From: Pseudomonas sp. Irchel 3E20
GTDB taxonomy: Bacteria; Pseudomonadota; Gammaproteobacteria; Pseudomonadales; Pseudomonadaceae
DNA length: 64,000 nucleotides
Direction: 5' to 3'
Assembly (NCBI RefSeq): GCF_900187645.1
Contig: NZ_FYEE01000010.1
Span: 146,038-210,037, forward strand
Part shown: positions 25,853 to 33,638 of the stretch, piece by piece
How the letters are laid out: the number at the start of each line of letters is the position of its first letter
How positions within the stretch are numbered: position 1 is the first letter of the stretch
Made by a program: the position numbers and the translations under genes
Notes under the pieces: generated by a model
The model's input: the letters and a program-made list of their open reading frames with translations, nothing else
Told to the model about the DNA's origin: nothing
Database searches by the model: none

Positions 25853-26059
25853 TCAGTTGCCGGCGCTGGCCTGCAATTGCGCCAGTTCCCGGCGCACCAT
25901 GTTCGCGTAGGCCGGCGGGCGCAGGCTGTAGAGCTGGGCGGCGACCCAGTTCAGCCATGCAGCCTGCAGGGTGGCCTTTTGCGCGAAGAGTTACTGCGCC
26001 TGGGCCTTGGCGCTGGCCTCATGCTCACGGTGAAAGTCGGCACGCCCAGGGAGTGTCAC
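25853..26059 (-). pseudogene. Small gene broken by a nonsense codon
   Basis: A 69-codon frame starts at a GTG overlapping the stop of the upstream gene (GAGTGA) and runs to TGA at 25853-25855. A TAA lies at codon 23 (25991-25993). The reading on either side is coherent: MTLPGRADFHREHEASAKAQAQ, then LFAQKATLQAAWLNWVAAQL and ANMVRRELAQLQASAGN. A single change of GAA to TAA would explain it (AQAQ-E-LFAQK). The family is not recognised. The 4-bp overlap suggests the intact gene was translated with the 26056-26502 gene. Confidence 0.65.
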
Positions 26060-26502
26060 TCGCTGGCCTTGAAGGTCAGTTCGCCCTTGCGCCATTTGGC
26101 GGCTTTGGCCGTGGCGGCCTTGAGGGACTTGGTAAGGCCTTCGCTCAGTTGTTGGTGGGCGGCGAACACCGTCACCACGCTCTGCCCTTCCTTGAACACG
26201 ATGCCGTGACCGTCGGCGGTGGTAACAAAGGCGTAGTCACCCAGGCCATAAACCGTGAGCTTGATTTCGCGGAACTTGATTTCCAGCTTGCCGCCTTCAC
26301 GGCTGGGCAACACCGCGGCGCGAAAATGATCGCCGACCTTGAGTTCCAGCCCAGGCTTGTCATCGACTACCAGCGCGGTTTCGGTGTCGAGTTCGGCAAT
26401 GTAAATGCCTTCGGCGGTTTGTTCGGTGATGTAAACAAAACGTGATTGAAACTGTTTGACCAGTTTTGCGCGTAAATCGCCGAGCACGAACAACGCGTGC
26501 AT
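26056..26502 (-). CDS. Hypothetical protein, beta-rich
   Basis: This soluble protein of about 148 aa is not recognised. It has alternating beta-type segments (SRFVYITEQTAEGIYIAELDTETALVVDDKPGLELKVGDHFRAAVLP; KFREIKLTVYGLGDYAFVTTADGHGIVFKEGQ) and a basic C-terminus (KSLKAATAKAAKWRKGELTFKASE). There is no signal peptide. The start is uncertain: this ATG has no clear ribosome site and the frame is open further upstream. It is followed with 4-bp overlap by a broken small gene, probably its operon partner. Confidence 0.6.
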   Translation of the reverse strand: MHALFVLGDLRAKLVKQFQSRFVYITEQTAEGIYIAELDTETALVVDDKPGLELKVGDHFRAAVLPSREGGKLEIKFREIKLTVYGLGDYAFVTTADGHGIVFKEGQSVVTVFAAHQQLSEGLTKSLKAATAKAAKWRKGELTFKASE

Positions 26503-26916
26503 ATCCAGATTACTTACTGCCAAGGAGACGTCCCCGAATATAAAAATGACTCCGCCTGCGCGAACGGCAGACAGCACAAAAAAACGACCAGGTCGACAGT
26601 GTCACCCTATGGGCTAAGGCTCATCCCCCTGAGAACCGGCCCAGGAAGCCTAACGGAGCGAGGTCGATACTGCGCGCTTAAGCAGTCATCAGGCCTTGTA
26701 GGAATTCCCCCCTATAGCGTCCAGAAAAAAATGGACTATCGATCCTGGGGAAAAAACCGCGACAAAAAAAGCACTTTTCCGGCAGAAGGCATGCAAAAAA
26801 ATGCCTTAGATAAAAGGCAGCCGCTGCGCAAAGAACGCAATTCTAGAGCAGCGACGCTGACCGAAACCAGCTATTCAACGAATTTACGCCGGTACGAACC
26901 GAGAAAAGGACTTCCC
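26503..26916. other. 414-bp intergenic region without a supported gene
   Basis: An ORF crosses this stretch on the plus strand, but its composition is unlike a Pseudomonas protein and only its last 82 codons (26917-27165) look real. A/T-rich runs (AAAAAAATGG, GGGGAAAAAACC) near 26725-26770 could hold promoters for both flanking genes. I see no clear RNA or terminator. Confidence 0.5.
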
Positions 26917-27165
26917 ATGCACACTTTCCAACCTTGCGCGCAACACCCCCTCACCCGCATCGGCAATCAGGTGCCCAGCGCCAGTACCACAGACTTTTCT
27001 GCCCAGCCGGAGCGCGAATATATACCTTTGCTGCGTTATCAAGTGATACCTGCAGGTAAGAATTTTTTCCATATCCAGGAGATATCTACGGGTCGGATAC
27101 GAGGATTCCGACGTCTTCATCGTGAGGCTTGTGCCCTGGCCCGGCATTTGGAAGAACTTATCTGA
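26917..27165 (+). CDS. Small hypothetical protein
   Basis: This 82-aa protein has an ATG preceded by AAAAGGA at proper spacing. It has no signal peptide. The C-terminal half (LLRYQVIPAGKNFFHIQEISTGRIRGFRRLHREACALARHLEE) reads like a compact beta-beta-alpha unit with many basic residues, and the N-terminal part is low-complexity. It resembles short conserved Pseudomonas proteins of unknown role. A frame extends upstream, but codon usage there is poor. Confidence 0.6.
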   Translation: MHTFQPCAQHPLTRIGNQVPSASTTDFSAQPEREYIPLLRYQVIPAGKNFFHIQEISTGRIRGFRRLHREACALARHLEELI

Positions 27166-27318
27166 CGTCTACACAGCCCCGACAGCCCTGTTGTTTTGTC
27201 GTCCCCCTGACTTAACTCAGCTACCGCCGGGCAACAACTGCCATACTGCCCCGATTCTCGAGGGGGGCCTGCCAGCCGCCCCTCAAAACCCACAATAATT
27301 TCCAGGGGAACGCGCTAC

Positions 27319-27549
27319 GTGACGGAATTTGATATCGGTGAGTTTTTCATCCATGGCGAGGCCAGGGAAGTGGAAGGCGAATTCCAGGCAGTGATCGTGA
27401 TGCGCGCCAAGCCGCCGCTGAAAACCGTGACTTGCCATCAGGTCGAGAAAGATCGCTGGTTCAAGACCGCCGAAGTCGCCGCCGTGGCCGCGCGGGAAGC
27501 GGCGCTGTCACTCAAGGCCGCCGTTGACCAGGGTGCGTTGAACGCCTGA
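27319..27549 (+). CDS. Small hypothetical protein
   Basis: This 76-aa protein starts at GTG with AGGGGAA upstream. It reads MTEFDIGEFFIHGEAREVEGEFQAVIVMRAKPPLKTV, then an Ala-rich helix (TAEVAAVAAREAALSLKAAVDQGAL). It is not recognised. An inverted repeat (GAGGGG...CCCCTC, about 27259-27287) lies just upstream and may affect expression. Confidence 0.6.
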   Translation: MTEFDIGEFFIHGEAREVEGEFQAVIVMRAKPPLKTVTCHQVEKDRWFKTAEVAAVAAREAALSLKAAVDQGALNA

Positions 27550-27620
27550 TACCGAGCGCCGGGCCTTCAGAATGCGCCCGGCAGACCGATACAGCAGGCG
27601 AGCCCCCGTTTAAGAGCATC

Positions 27621-28001
27621 ATGATGATTAACTTGAATCCGCCCGCTCGCCTGCCCGAGACCCTCGCCCCTACGGCGCCCGTCTTCCAGGAAGCCGCTCC
27701 TCTGAACGCCAGAATGCCCAGCACCTCAGCCCCCAGCTCGGGCAGCACCCTGGAAGCGAAGAAAGAGCGGGTCAAGCAGCTGAAAAAACAGATCGAGCAA
27801 CTGCAACAGAAGTTGCGCCGCGCCACTGCCCGCGCGGCGGCGGTGAAAAGTGCCCGCTACACCTCGCAAACCGCTCGGATGCAGGCCGTGTCCGCAGCCC
27901 AGGCCAAGGTGCTGGCCTTGAGCAGCGCAATCACCCTGGCCACCACGGCCCTGCTCCAGGCTGAAATCAGCCTGATCGGCACCGTAGACACCTCGGCCTG
28001 A
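27621..28001 (+). CDS. Coiled-coil hypothetical protein
   Basis: This 126-aa protein has a Pro-rich N-terminus (to about residue 45), then a strong heptad-like coiled coil (LEAKKERVKQLKKQIEQLQQ and following) and an Ala-rich helical end. It is not recognised. Either of two adjacent ATG codons could start it. It ends 4 bp before the convergent chemoreceptor stop. Confidence 0.6.
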   Translation: MMINLNPPARLPETLAPTAPVFQEAAPLNARMPSTSAPSSGSTLEAKKERVKQLKKQIEQLQQKLRRATARAAAVKSARYTSQTARMQAVSAAQAKVLALSSAITLATTALLQAEISLIGTVDTSA

Positions 28002-28005
28002 AGCC

Positions 28006-29601
28006 TCAGCGCGGCGCCTCGGGTTTGTAGCCCAGGCGCAAGCCGCCCCAATGCCGGCCCTTGAGCATGATCGGCACTGACAGGTCGTGCATCAGTTCGC
28101 CAGTATCGCGGGTGTAGGTCTGCAACAGCACAGCCTGCTCATGGCTACCGCAACGGATGCCGGTGCGGTCGGCGAATTTGCGCTTGGTGCGGTTGCCCAC
28201 CGCGTCCACCTGCTGGTCGCCCGTCAGCGGTTGGCTGAACACCTTGTTGTGGGTCGGCACATAGCCCTGTTGAGTGCAGGCGATGGCAAACACCAGGCCA
28301 TCGTGGCGCGGCAGCAGCGACTCCTGGATCGGCGGCAGGACCTGATCGGTGTAGCGGTCGAAGCGGGTCTGGTATTTGGTGGGCGAGGTGTTGGGAATGG
28401 CCTGGTAATGGCGGTCGAACAAATCGTCGAGGCTGATGCGGCCCTGGTCGATGTCCGCCTCGAACTGCTCGGCAATCCGGCTCGCGCCTTCGCGGGCCAG
28501 GTCGTAGACACGCTGGTGGTAGTCATCCAAGCCCACTTCCGCCAGGCGTTCGCTGATGGTTTCGGCCTGGCCTTCCATCTGCACCGCCGCCACGGCCAGG
28601 TTTTGCGTTTGCTGGTCGCTGATGGCCAGGTCGCTGCGCATCTGCTCCACGGCGTGGAACAGGCTGTCGAGTTGCTCGCGGTTGGTTTGCGCGCCCTTGG
28701 CGATGTCGCTGACCTGATCCTCCACCCCCGCCGCAAGGCGCGCGATGTGGTCCAGGGACTGGCCGGTGAGCTCCACCTGCTCCACGCCGGTGTTGAGGTC
28801 GGTGGACAACTGGCGGATCTGCTCCACCACTTGGGCCGTGCGCTGCTGGATATCGGCCACCATCACCCCGACCTCATCGGTGGCCGTGGCAGTACGCCCG
28901 GCCAAACCGCGCACCTCGTCCGCTACCACGGCAAAGCCGCGCCCGTGTTCGCCGGCCCGTGCCGCCTCGATAGCCGCGTTGAGGGCCAGCAGGTTGGTCT
29001 GGTTGGCGATGGACTGGATCACCAGGGTCACCCGCTGGATTTCCTCGCTGCGCACGCTCAGGGCCTCGATCAACTGGCGGCTGTCGCTGGCGCGCTGGCT
29101 AAGCAGGTGCATGCGGCTGATGGACTCGGCCAGCACCGCCCGCCCCTGGGCGCTGCTCTGGTGCGCCTCGCTGGCCGCGCTCAGGGCCTGGAGGCTGAGT
29201 TGGGAGGTGGTTTTCTCGGTGTCGATCATCACCTCGGCACTGCCGACGATGCGATCGGCGGCATCCAGTTGCGACTGCAACTTGCCCGCCAGTTGCTTGA
29301 CCGCATAGGCCACGCCAGCGGCAGACAGTGCGTTATGGCTGGTGGTGTAAGACAGGTCTCGCGTCAGTGCGGCCATGTTTGCGTCCGCTTGTGGCTCGAC
29401 GTCCTCGGTGGCCTTGCGCAAGCGCAGGCGCGGCAGCCAGACGATCACTATGGCCAGCGGCAGGCACAGGTAGGCAGGCCAGCCACCCAGGGCCATGGCG
29501 GCGAACAACGCAGTGAGGCCCAGGCTTTGCAGGGTCGGCGCCCACCAGCGCGCCGGGGAGCGGGCCTTGGAAGGCTGGACCAGGGATCCATCTCTTGTCA
29601 T
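28006..29601 (-). CDS. Methyl-accepting chemotaxis protein with C-terminal sensor-like domain
   Basis: This 531-aa chemoreceptor has two short N-terminal helices (LQSLGLTALFAAMALGGWPAYLCLPLAIVIVWLP) with almost no periplasmic loop, then a long signalling region. The MCP hairpin is clear (IQSIANQTNLLALNAAIEAA, then GEHGRGFAVVADEVRGLAGRT). About 155 residues follow it (DDYHQRVYDLAREGASRIAEQ, through FADRTGIRCGSHEQAVLLQTYTRDTGELMHDLSVPI), resembling a single Cache/PAS-type sensor placed C-terminally. This suggests sensing of an internal signal. The ATG used precedes MTRDGSLVQ; an upstream in-frame ATG is less likely. Confidence 0.88.
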   Translation of the reverse strand: MTRDGSLVQPSKARSPARWWAPTLQSLGLTALFAAMALGGWPAYLCLPLAIVIVWLPRLRLRKATEDVEPQADANMAALTRDLSYTTSHNALSAAGVAYAVKQLAGKLQSQLDAADRIVGSAEVMIDTEKTTSQLSLQALSAASEAHQSSAQGRAVLAESISRMHLLSQRASDSRQLIEALSVRSEEIQRVTLVIQSIANQTNLLALNAAIEAARAGEHGRGFAVVADEVRGLAGRTATATDEVGVMVADIQQRTAQVVEQIRQLSTDLNTGVEQVELTGQSLDHIARLAAGVEDQVSDIAKGAQTNREQLDSLFHAVEQMRSDLAISDQQTQNLAVAAVQMEGQAETISERLAEVGLDDYHQRVYDLAREGASRIAEQFEADIDQGRISLDDLFDRHYQAIPNTSPTKYQTRFDRYTDQVLPPIQESLLPRHDGLVFAIACTQQGYVPTHNKVFSQPLTGDQQVDAVGNRTKRKFADRTGIRCGSHEQAVLLQTYTRDTGELMHDLSVPIMLKGRHWGGLRLGYKPEAPR

Positions 29602-29761
29602 GTCTATTATCCCGCTGCTTTTTATTGTGTCCGGATTAAACGCCACTATCAGGCCATTATCCATGGTCCCTTAGTCGTGGGTTTGCAGCAGATCAATACA
29701 AGTGCGTGGCGCGGGATGCAGCCGTCGCCCGCGCGGCGGGCAAAGGCTGGCAGAACGGGGA

Positions 29762-30166
29762 TCAGGCTTGACGCTGGTGCTTGTCGATTTGCTCGTGGCG
29801 CTCTTGCGCTTCGATGCAGTACTTGGTGGTCGGGCTAATCAGCAGGCGCTTGAGGCCGATCGGCTCGCCGCTGTCGTCGCACCAGCCAAAGGTATCGTCG
29901 GCGATCCGGCCCAGGGCCATTTCCAGCTGCGGCAGCATGCGCTGGTCGCGGTCGATGACGTTCACCAGCCAGTGACGTTCTTCCTCGACCGACGCCGCGT
30001 CAGCCGGGTCGGCCGGGGTGTCCAGGCTCTCAATGGCAATGCGGCTCTGCTCGATACGCTCGTGGGTTTCGACCTTCATGCTCTGCAACAGCTCGGTGAA
30101 GAAAGCCAGTTGCTCGGCATTCATGTAGTCATCCGCCGGCATGGCCAGCAACTTATCCTTTGTCAT
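29762..30166 (-). CDS. DksA-like protein lacking half of the zinc cysteines (DksA2 type)
   Basis: The protein is 134 aa. An N-terminal coiled coil (NAEQLAFFTELLQSMKVETHERIEQSR through RDQRMLPQLEMALGRI) bears the DPADAASVEEE tip, and a TraR/DksA globular end follows. Where canonical DksA has CxxC...CxxC, this has C96-D-D-S99 and C117-I-E-A120, so zinc binding is not expected. P. aeruginosa DksA2 is a zinc-independent paralogue with one Cys per pair and acts with ppGpp on RNA polymerase under zinc limitation. I saw no clear Zur box. The listed ATG gives normal family length. Confidence 0.85.
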   Translation of the reverse strand: MTKDKLLAMPADDYMNAEQLAFFTELLQSMKVETHERIEQSRIAIESLDTPADPADAASVEEERHWLVNVIDRDQRMLPQLEMALGRIADDTFGWCDDSGEPIGLKRLLISPTTKYCIEAQERHEQIDKHQRQA

Positions 30167-30520
30167 TGATTTCTCTATAAAAAATACGTGCATTAAGGCG
30201 AATAAGGGAGCGTTCCGCTCGGCCTCTGCAGGCCATCGCAAAGGCGCCATACATTCCAAGCGCCACCCGGCACTCAATTTACGAGGGGCGGCAGTCTAAG
30301 GCCGACTTGAGGGCGCAGCAACTGAAATGACAGCGAATGTGTCCTACAACAGCGTTTCAGTGCGCTGGCGCAGGGTTTGGGCGGTCATCGGAGTGCGTTT
30401 ATAGCAATAAATTCAATGATTCGGGGCGCCAGGCAAGACAAACCGCTATCGCAAACCACCCCTGCTGGCTTACTTTCAGGCACAAAAAATCGCTTTCACA
30501 CTGGCCGATACTCCGGGGGC
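30167..30520. other. 354-bp intergenic region
   Basis: The region lies between the DksA-like start and the stop of the Cys-rich protein. I find no convincing ORF, repeat or RNA. The first 60 bp (TTTCTCTATAAAAAATACG) is A/T-rich and probably holds the DksA-like promoter. Confidence 0.5.
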
Positions 30521-30859
30521 TTACTTACGCTTGTAGCTTTTATTACCCGCAGGTGTCAGGCAGTACACACCGCCTCGCGGCCCGGTGCAGAAGCTGCCCG
30601 TGCCACAGGCACAGCCCTCGGCGTCTTGCACCAGAGTGTTGGCCCGGGTCGCGGTACTGCCGCCGTATCGGGCCGAGCAACTTCTTTTTGAAGCACTGAT
30701 GGAGCCGTCGTTGCACAGAAACAGCTCGCCATCGCAGCGGTCGATACCGCCTTTCTTGCCCGAACATGGCGTGTTGCCGGCCCAGGCATCGGCGCTGATG
30801 AGCAACGACAAAGCGACCACAAGTAACGGCATCCAGCCACGGCATTTGAGTGCGCCCAC
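30521..30859 (-). CDS. Secreted cysteine-rich small protein
   Basis: The 112-aa precursor has a signal peptide (MPLLVVALSLLISADAWA-G) and a mature part with eight cysteines (TPCSGKKGGIDRCDGELFLCNDGSISASKRSC; GCACGTGSFCTGPRGGVYCLTP). The even number and close spacing suggest disulfide stabilisation in the periplasm or outside. It resembles short conserved Pseudomonas proteins of unknown role. The N-terminal extension before the signal core (MGALKCRGW) may be part of the n-region, or the start may be ATG at residue 10. Confidence 0.7.
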   Translation of the reverse strand: MGALKCRGWMPLLVVALSLLISADAWAGNTPCSGKKGGIDRCDGELFLCNDGSISASKRSCSARYGGSTATRANTLVQDAEGCACGTGSFCTGPRGGVYCLTPAGNKSYKRK

Positions 30860-30928
30860 GGTTCAACATCCTTTTTGAGAGATGGCCTAATGATATCAGC
30901 GTTTTTTCGCCCCACGGGGGTTTAACCG

Positions 30929-31546
30929 ATGAGCCGCGTGCTCATCATCGACAGCGACACGGCTACGGCCCGGCAACTGGGCGCCGTGCTCCAGAGCCTT
31001 GGCCTTGAATGGGATTGGCGCAGCGACCCGCGCGAAGGCCTCGAGTGCGCGGTGGGCGGCCAGTATGCGCTCATCATCCTCGCCCCCTCCCCGGCAGGCC
31101 TGGATGCGGCAGCCATGGCCAGCACCCTGCGCGCCCTCGGCGTATTGACGCCGCAGTGGGTGTTGGACAACCCGCCACCAGCGCCTGCGGACTTGCTCGC
31201 CGGCGTGCGCCGTTTACTGCAAGCGCGGCCCGCAGGGCCTGGGGAGCGGCTGCGCCTGGCCAACCTGGAACTGGACTTGCGCCAACGCCAGGCCCACCGC
31301 GCAGGCCAACTGCTGGCCCTGCAACCTACCGAATACAAAGTATTGGAATGCCTGATGCGCCACAGCGGCACCCTGCTCTCACGCCAGCGAATTTTTGAAA
31401 CCGTGTGGGGGTATCGCTTCGACCCGGGCACCAACCTGATCGACGTGCATATCGCACGTCTACGCCGCAAGGTCGATAGGCCGGGGCAGATTGCGTTGAT
31501 CCGCACCGTGCACGGGCGCGGGTACTTAATGGTGGCGCCCGCCTGA
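30929..31546 (+). CDS. OmpR-family response regulator without phospho-acceptor
   Basis: This 205-aa protein has a receiver-like domain (about 1-95) and a winged-helix DNA-binding domain (about 108-203: LALQPTEYKVLECLMRHSGTLLSRQRIFETVWG...IDVHIARLRRKVD...IRTVHGRGYLM). The receiver keeps the acidic start (IIDSD), but the phosphorylated Asp at the end of beta3 is Ala52 (YALIILAPSP), and no conserved Lys is seen. No histidine kinase gene is adjacent. It is therefore probably controlled by expression or another signal rather than phosphorylation. The ATG lies 10 bp after a run of G's (GGGGG). Confidence 0.88.
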   Translation: MSRVLIIDSDTATARQLGAVLQSLGLEWDWRSDPREGLECAVGGQYALIILAPSPAGLDAAAMASTLRALGVLTPQWVLDNPPPAPADLLAGVRRLLQARPAGPGERLRLANLELDLRQRQAHRAGQLLALQPTEYKVLECLMRHSGTLLSRQRIFETVWGYRFDPGTNLIDVHIARLRRKVDRPGQIALIRTVHGRGYLMVAPA

Positions 31547-31590
31547 GTCGCCTCCGGCTCCTTTTAACCGCAGGCCCAGGCCTGACATGG

Positions 31591-31866
31591 CTACATCGCC
31601 GCGAGGCCGTTGCTTTGCAGCTCGTAGCGCAGTTCTTCAATCAGGGCATCGACGTCCCGGGAGGTCATCAAGCGCTCCAGGCGCAGCCCTGTCACTACCA
31701 GGTCCACACGATCACTGTAGGGGTCATAGATACGCACGGTCAGCGACGGTCCCGGATGCACATCGCACTCACAAGCCAGGGGCTCGAAACTGCGGGCCAG
31801 GGTTTCACGCAACGCGGCAAGAGCAGTCAATGGCGAACCCTCTGCAGGGGCGCCGTCAACGTCCAT
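31591..31866 (-). CDS. DUF1652 family protein
   Basis: The protein matches a Pseudomonas family of unknown role (LARSFEPLACECDVHPGPSLTVRIYDPYSDRVDLVVTGL...SRDVDALIEELRYEL). The listed ATG gives 91 aa but has no ribosome site. A TTG at 31830 (79 aa, starting LTALAALRET) overlaps the stop of an upstream 27-codon ORF as TTGA and may be the true, translationally coupled start. A frame to 31953 is also open. Start confidence is low; family assignment is good. Confidence 0.72.
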   Translation of the reverse strand: MDVDGAPAEGSPLTALAALRETLARSFEPLACECDVHPGPSLTVRIYDPYSDRVDLVVTGLRLERLMTSRDVDALIEELRYELQSNGLAAM

Positions 31867-31910
31867 TGGCACAGGCCCGCGTGGCGCGGGAGGCAGGTTT
31901 GTTGGTACAT
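31827..31910 (-). CDS. Possible 27-aa leader peptide upstream of the DUF1652 gene
   Basis: This ATG has a strong Shine-Dalgarno (AAAAGGAAAGGCCATG) and reads MYQQTCLPRHAGLCQWTLTA and onward to a TGA that overlaps the TTG start candidate of the DUF1652 gene. The ribosome site belongs to this frame and not to the DUF1652 frame, which suggests a translated leader that couples expression. It is too short for homology evidence. Confidence 0.4.
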   Translation of the reverse strand: MYQQTCLPRHAGLCQWTLTAPLQRVRH

Positions 31911-32045
31911 GGCCTTTCCTTTTATGGCTTCGAATCGACGACGACACCCCCATGGGCGGTGTCGCCAGTCCAAAGATTAGGAAACGCTCACGCCAGGCAA
32001 CAGCCGAATTTGCACCGCTTGTACTAGTGCATTTGCACCCAGGGC

Positions 32046-33536
32046 TTATTTGCTGCCACGCCGCTCCCCGGCGAACAGGCCGCGCTCACGGGCCCAGACA
32101 ATCGCCTCGCTGCGGCTGTGCACGTCGAGTTTGGAGTACACCGTGGCCACGTGATTGCGCACGGTGTTGGGCGCCAGGCCCAGGCGTGCGGCCACTTCTT
32201 TATCGGCCAGGCCTTCGCAGATCAAGCGCAGCACATCGCGCTCGCGGGCCGTAAGGTCGGTGAAGGACACACTCGAAGGTGTGGCCGAGCGCACGCTCTT
32301 CACGTTGGCGAGTTTTTCGATCAGGGTCTGGCTGAACCACGAGGCGTCCTGCATCACCTCTTCAATGGCGGCCACCAGCTCAAGCTCGGTGCGCTTGCGC
32401 TCGGTGATATTCATCAGCACCAGCAAGTAACAGGCGCTGTCGTGGATGCTGACCGTGTCCGCCGACACCACGCAATCGATCAACCCGGCCTGTTTGCTGC
32501 GGATCTTCAGGTCATGGCCCTCGACACTGCCGTTTTTTTGCAACTGGGCGAACAGCCGCGAGCAGGCTTGCTGGTCGTCGATCACACCTATTTCGTCCAC
32601 GGTTTTACCCAGCAACTCCTGCGCGCTGTAACCGGTAATGGTGAGGAAGGCTTCGTTGACGTCCAGCAGGCACTGGTCCTCGGCGCGGCACACCAGGGTC
32701 GGCACAGGCGTGAGGCGGAACGACTTGGCAAAGCGCTCCTCGCTTTGGCGCAATGCCAGTTCGGCGCGGCGCCGCGGCTCCAGGTCCATAAAGGAAAACA
32801 GCATGCAGTCCTGGCCGTTCAAATCCAGCGGCTGGCCCGCGACGATCACCAGTTTGCTGCTGCCATCGGGCAGGCGCAGTTCGGCCTGCATCTGCGGGAT
32901 GGTCGCGCCCCGGCTCAGGCGTTCGACGGCCAGGTCCTTGTCGTCGGCGCCTTCAAGCACATCCAGTTCGTACACCGAGCAGCCGATCACCTGGTCGCGG
33001 CCGTAGCCGGTCATCTCCACAAAGCCCTGGTTGACCTTGAGGTAGCGCAAGTCGCTGAGGCGGCAGATCACCGCCGGCGCGGGGTTGGCGTTGAAGGTTT
33101 TCTCGAAACGCTGCTCGGCGCCGGCCCACTCGGTGGCGTCGCTGAGGATCAGCACCAAAGACTCCGGCTCGCCGCTGCGATCGGTGAGGATCATGCTGCG
33201 GATGCGATGCACCCATGTGCGCTCGGGCGTGGCGCGGCGCACCACTTCCACCAACAGGTCGCTGAACACTTCGCCCTTGGCGACGCGGCTGATGGGGTAG
33301 TTATCGACGGACAGAGGGTGGTTGTTGCGATAGCGCAGGGCGAAATGCCGGGCGTACTCGCGGGCATTGGCACCCAACTCGCTGACCTGGCTGACGCCGT
33401 GCATGGCCAGCGCAGCGTCATTGGCCCAGAGGATGCTCTGGTCGGTTTCCATCAGGATCACGCCGTCCGACAGGCCGGAAATGATCTGTTGCAACTGGCG
33501 GCGCGTGGTTTCGGTGGCTAGAACGTCCCGGCTCAT
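32046..33536 (-). CDS. Triple-PAS LuxR-type regulator
   Basis: This 496-aa cytoplasmic regulator has PAS domains at about 10-130 (SDGVILMETDQSILWANDAALAMHG), 140-255 (VICRLSDLRYLKVNQGFVEMTGYGRDQVIG) and 265-385 (LVCRAEDQCLLDVNEAFLTITGYSAQELLG). A LuxR HTH follows at about 425-490 (LTARERDVLRLICEGLADKEVAARLGLAPNTVRNHVATVYSKLDV). There is no membrane segment, receiver or kinase domain, so it should couple a small-molecule or redox cue directly to DNA binding. The adjacent purine permease is a possible target, but a REP element lies between and no operator is evident. Confidence 0.88.
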   Translation of the reverse strand: MSRDVLATETTRRQLQQIISGLSDGVILMETDQSILWANDAALAMHGVSQVSELGANAREYARHFALRYRNNHPLSVDNYPISRVAKGEVFSDLLVEVVRRATPERTWVHRIRSMILTDRSGEPESLVLILSDATEWAGAEQRFEKTFNANPAPAVICRLSDLRYLKVNQGFVEMTGYGRDQVIGCSVYELDVLEGADDKDLAVERLSRGATIPQMQAELRLPDGSSKLVIVAGQPLDLNGQDCMLFSFMDLEPRRRAELALRQSEERFAKSFRLTPVPTLVCRAEDQCLLDVNEAFLTITGYSAQELLGKTVDEIGVIDDQQACSRLFAQLQKNGSVEGHDLKIRSKQAGLIDCVVSADTVSIHDSACYLLVLMNITERKRTELELVAAIEEVMQDASWFSQTLIEKLANVKSVRSATPSSVSFTDLTARERDVLRLICEGLADKEVAARLGLAPNTVRNHVATVYSKLDVHSRSEAIVWARERGLFAGERRGSK

Positions 33537-33600
33537 GGCATCTCCTCAAAGTGCATGAAGAGTACGACCGCGGGCGGTGGCGATCGTGCGCCTGACGTTT

Positions 33601-33628
33601 GTAGCAAGCGGGCGAGCCCGCTTGCTAC
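33601..33628. repeat. REP element / hairpin after the purine permease
   Basis: GTAGCAAGCGGGC and GCCCGCTTGCTAC form a 13-bp perfect inverted repeat. It is a common Pseudomonas REP unit and may act as transcription terminator for the permease. Confidence 0.8.
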
Positions 33629-33638
33629 AACAACGGCA

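Noticed and set aside
25150..26445. 431-aa plus-strand ORF spanning mrpG, DUF3995 and the broken gene
   Set aside because: It crosses three genes on both strands and shows no coding character; start is inside mrpG.
26499..26916. N-terminal extension of the 82-aa protein (as part of a 222-codon ORF)
   Set aside because: The extended part has atypical composition and no ribosome site, while AAAAGGA directly precedes the internal ATG.
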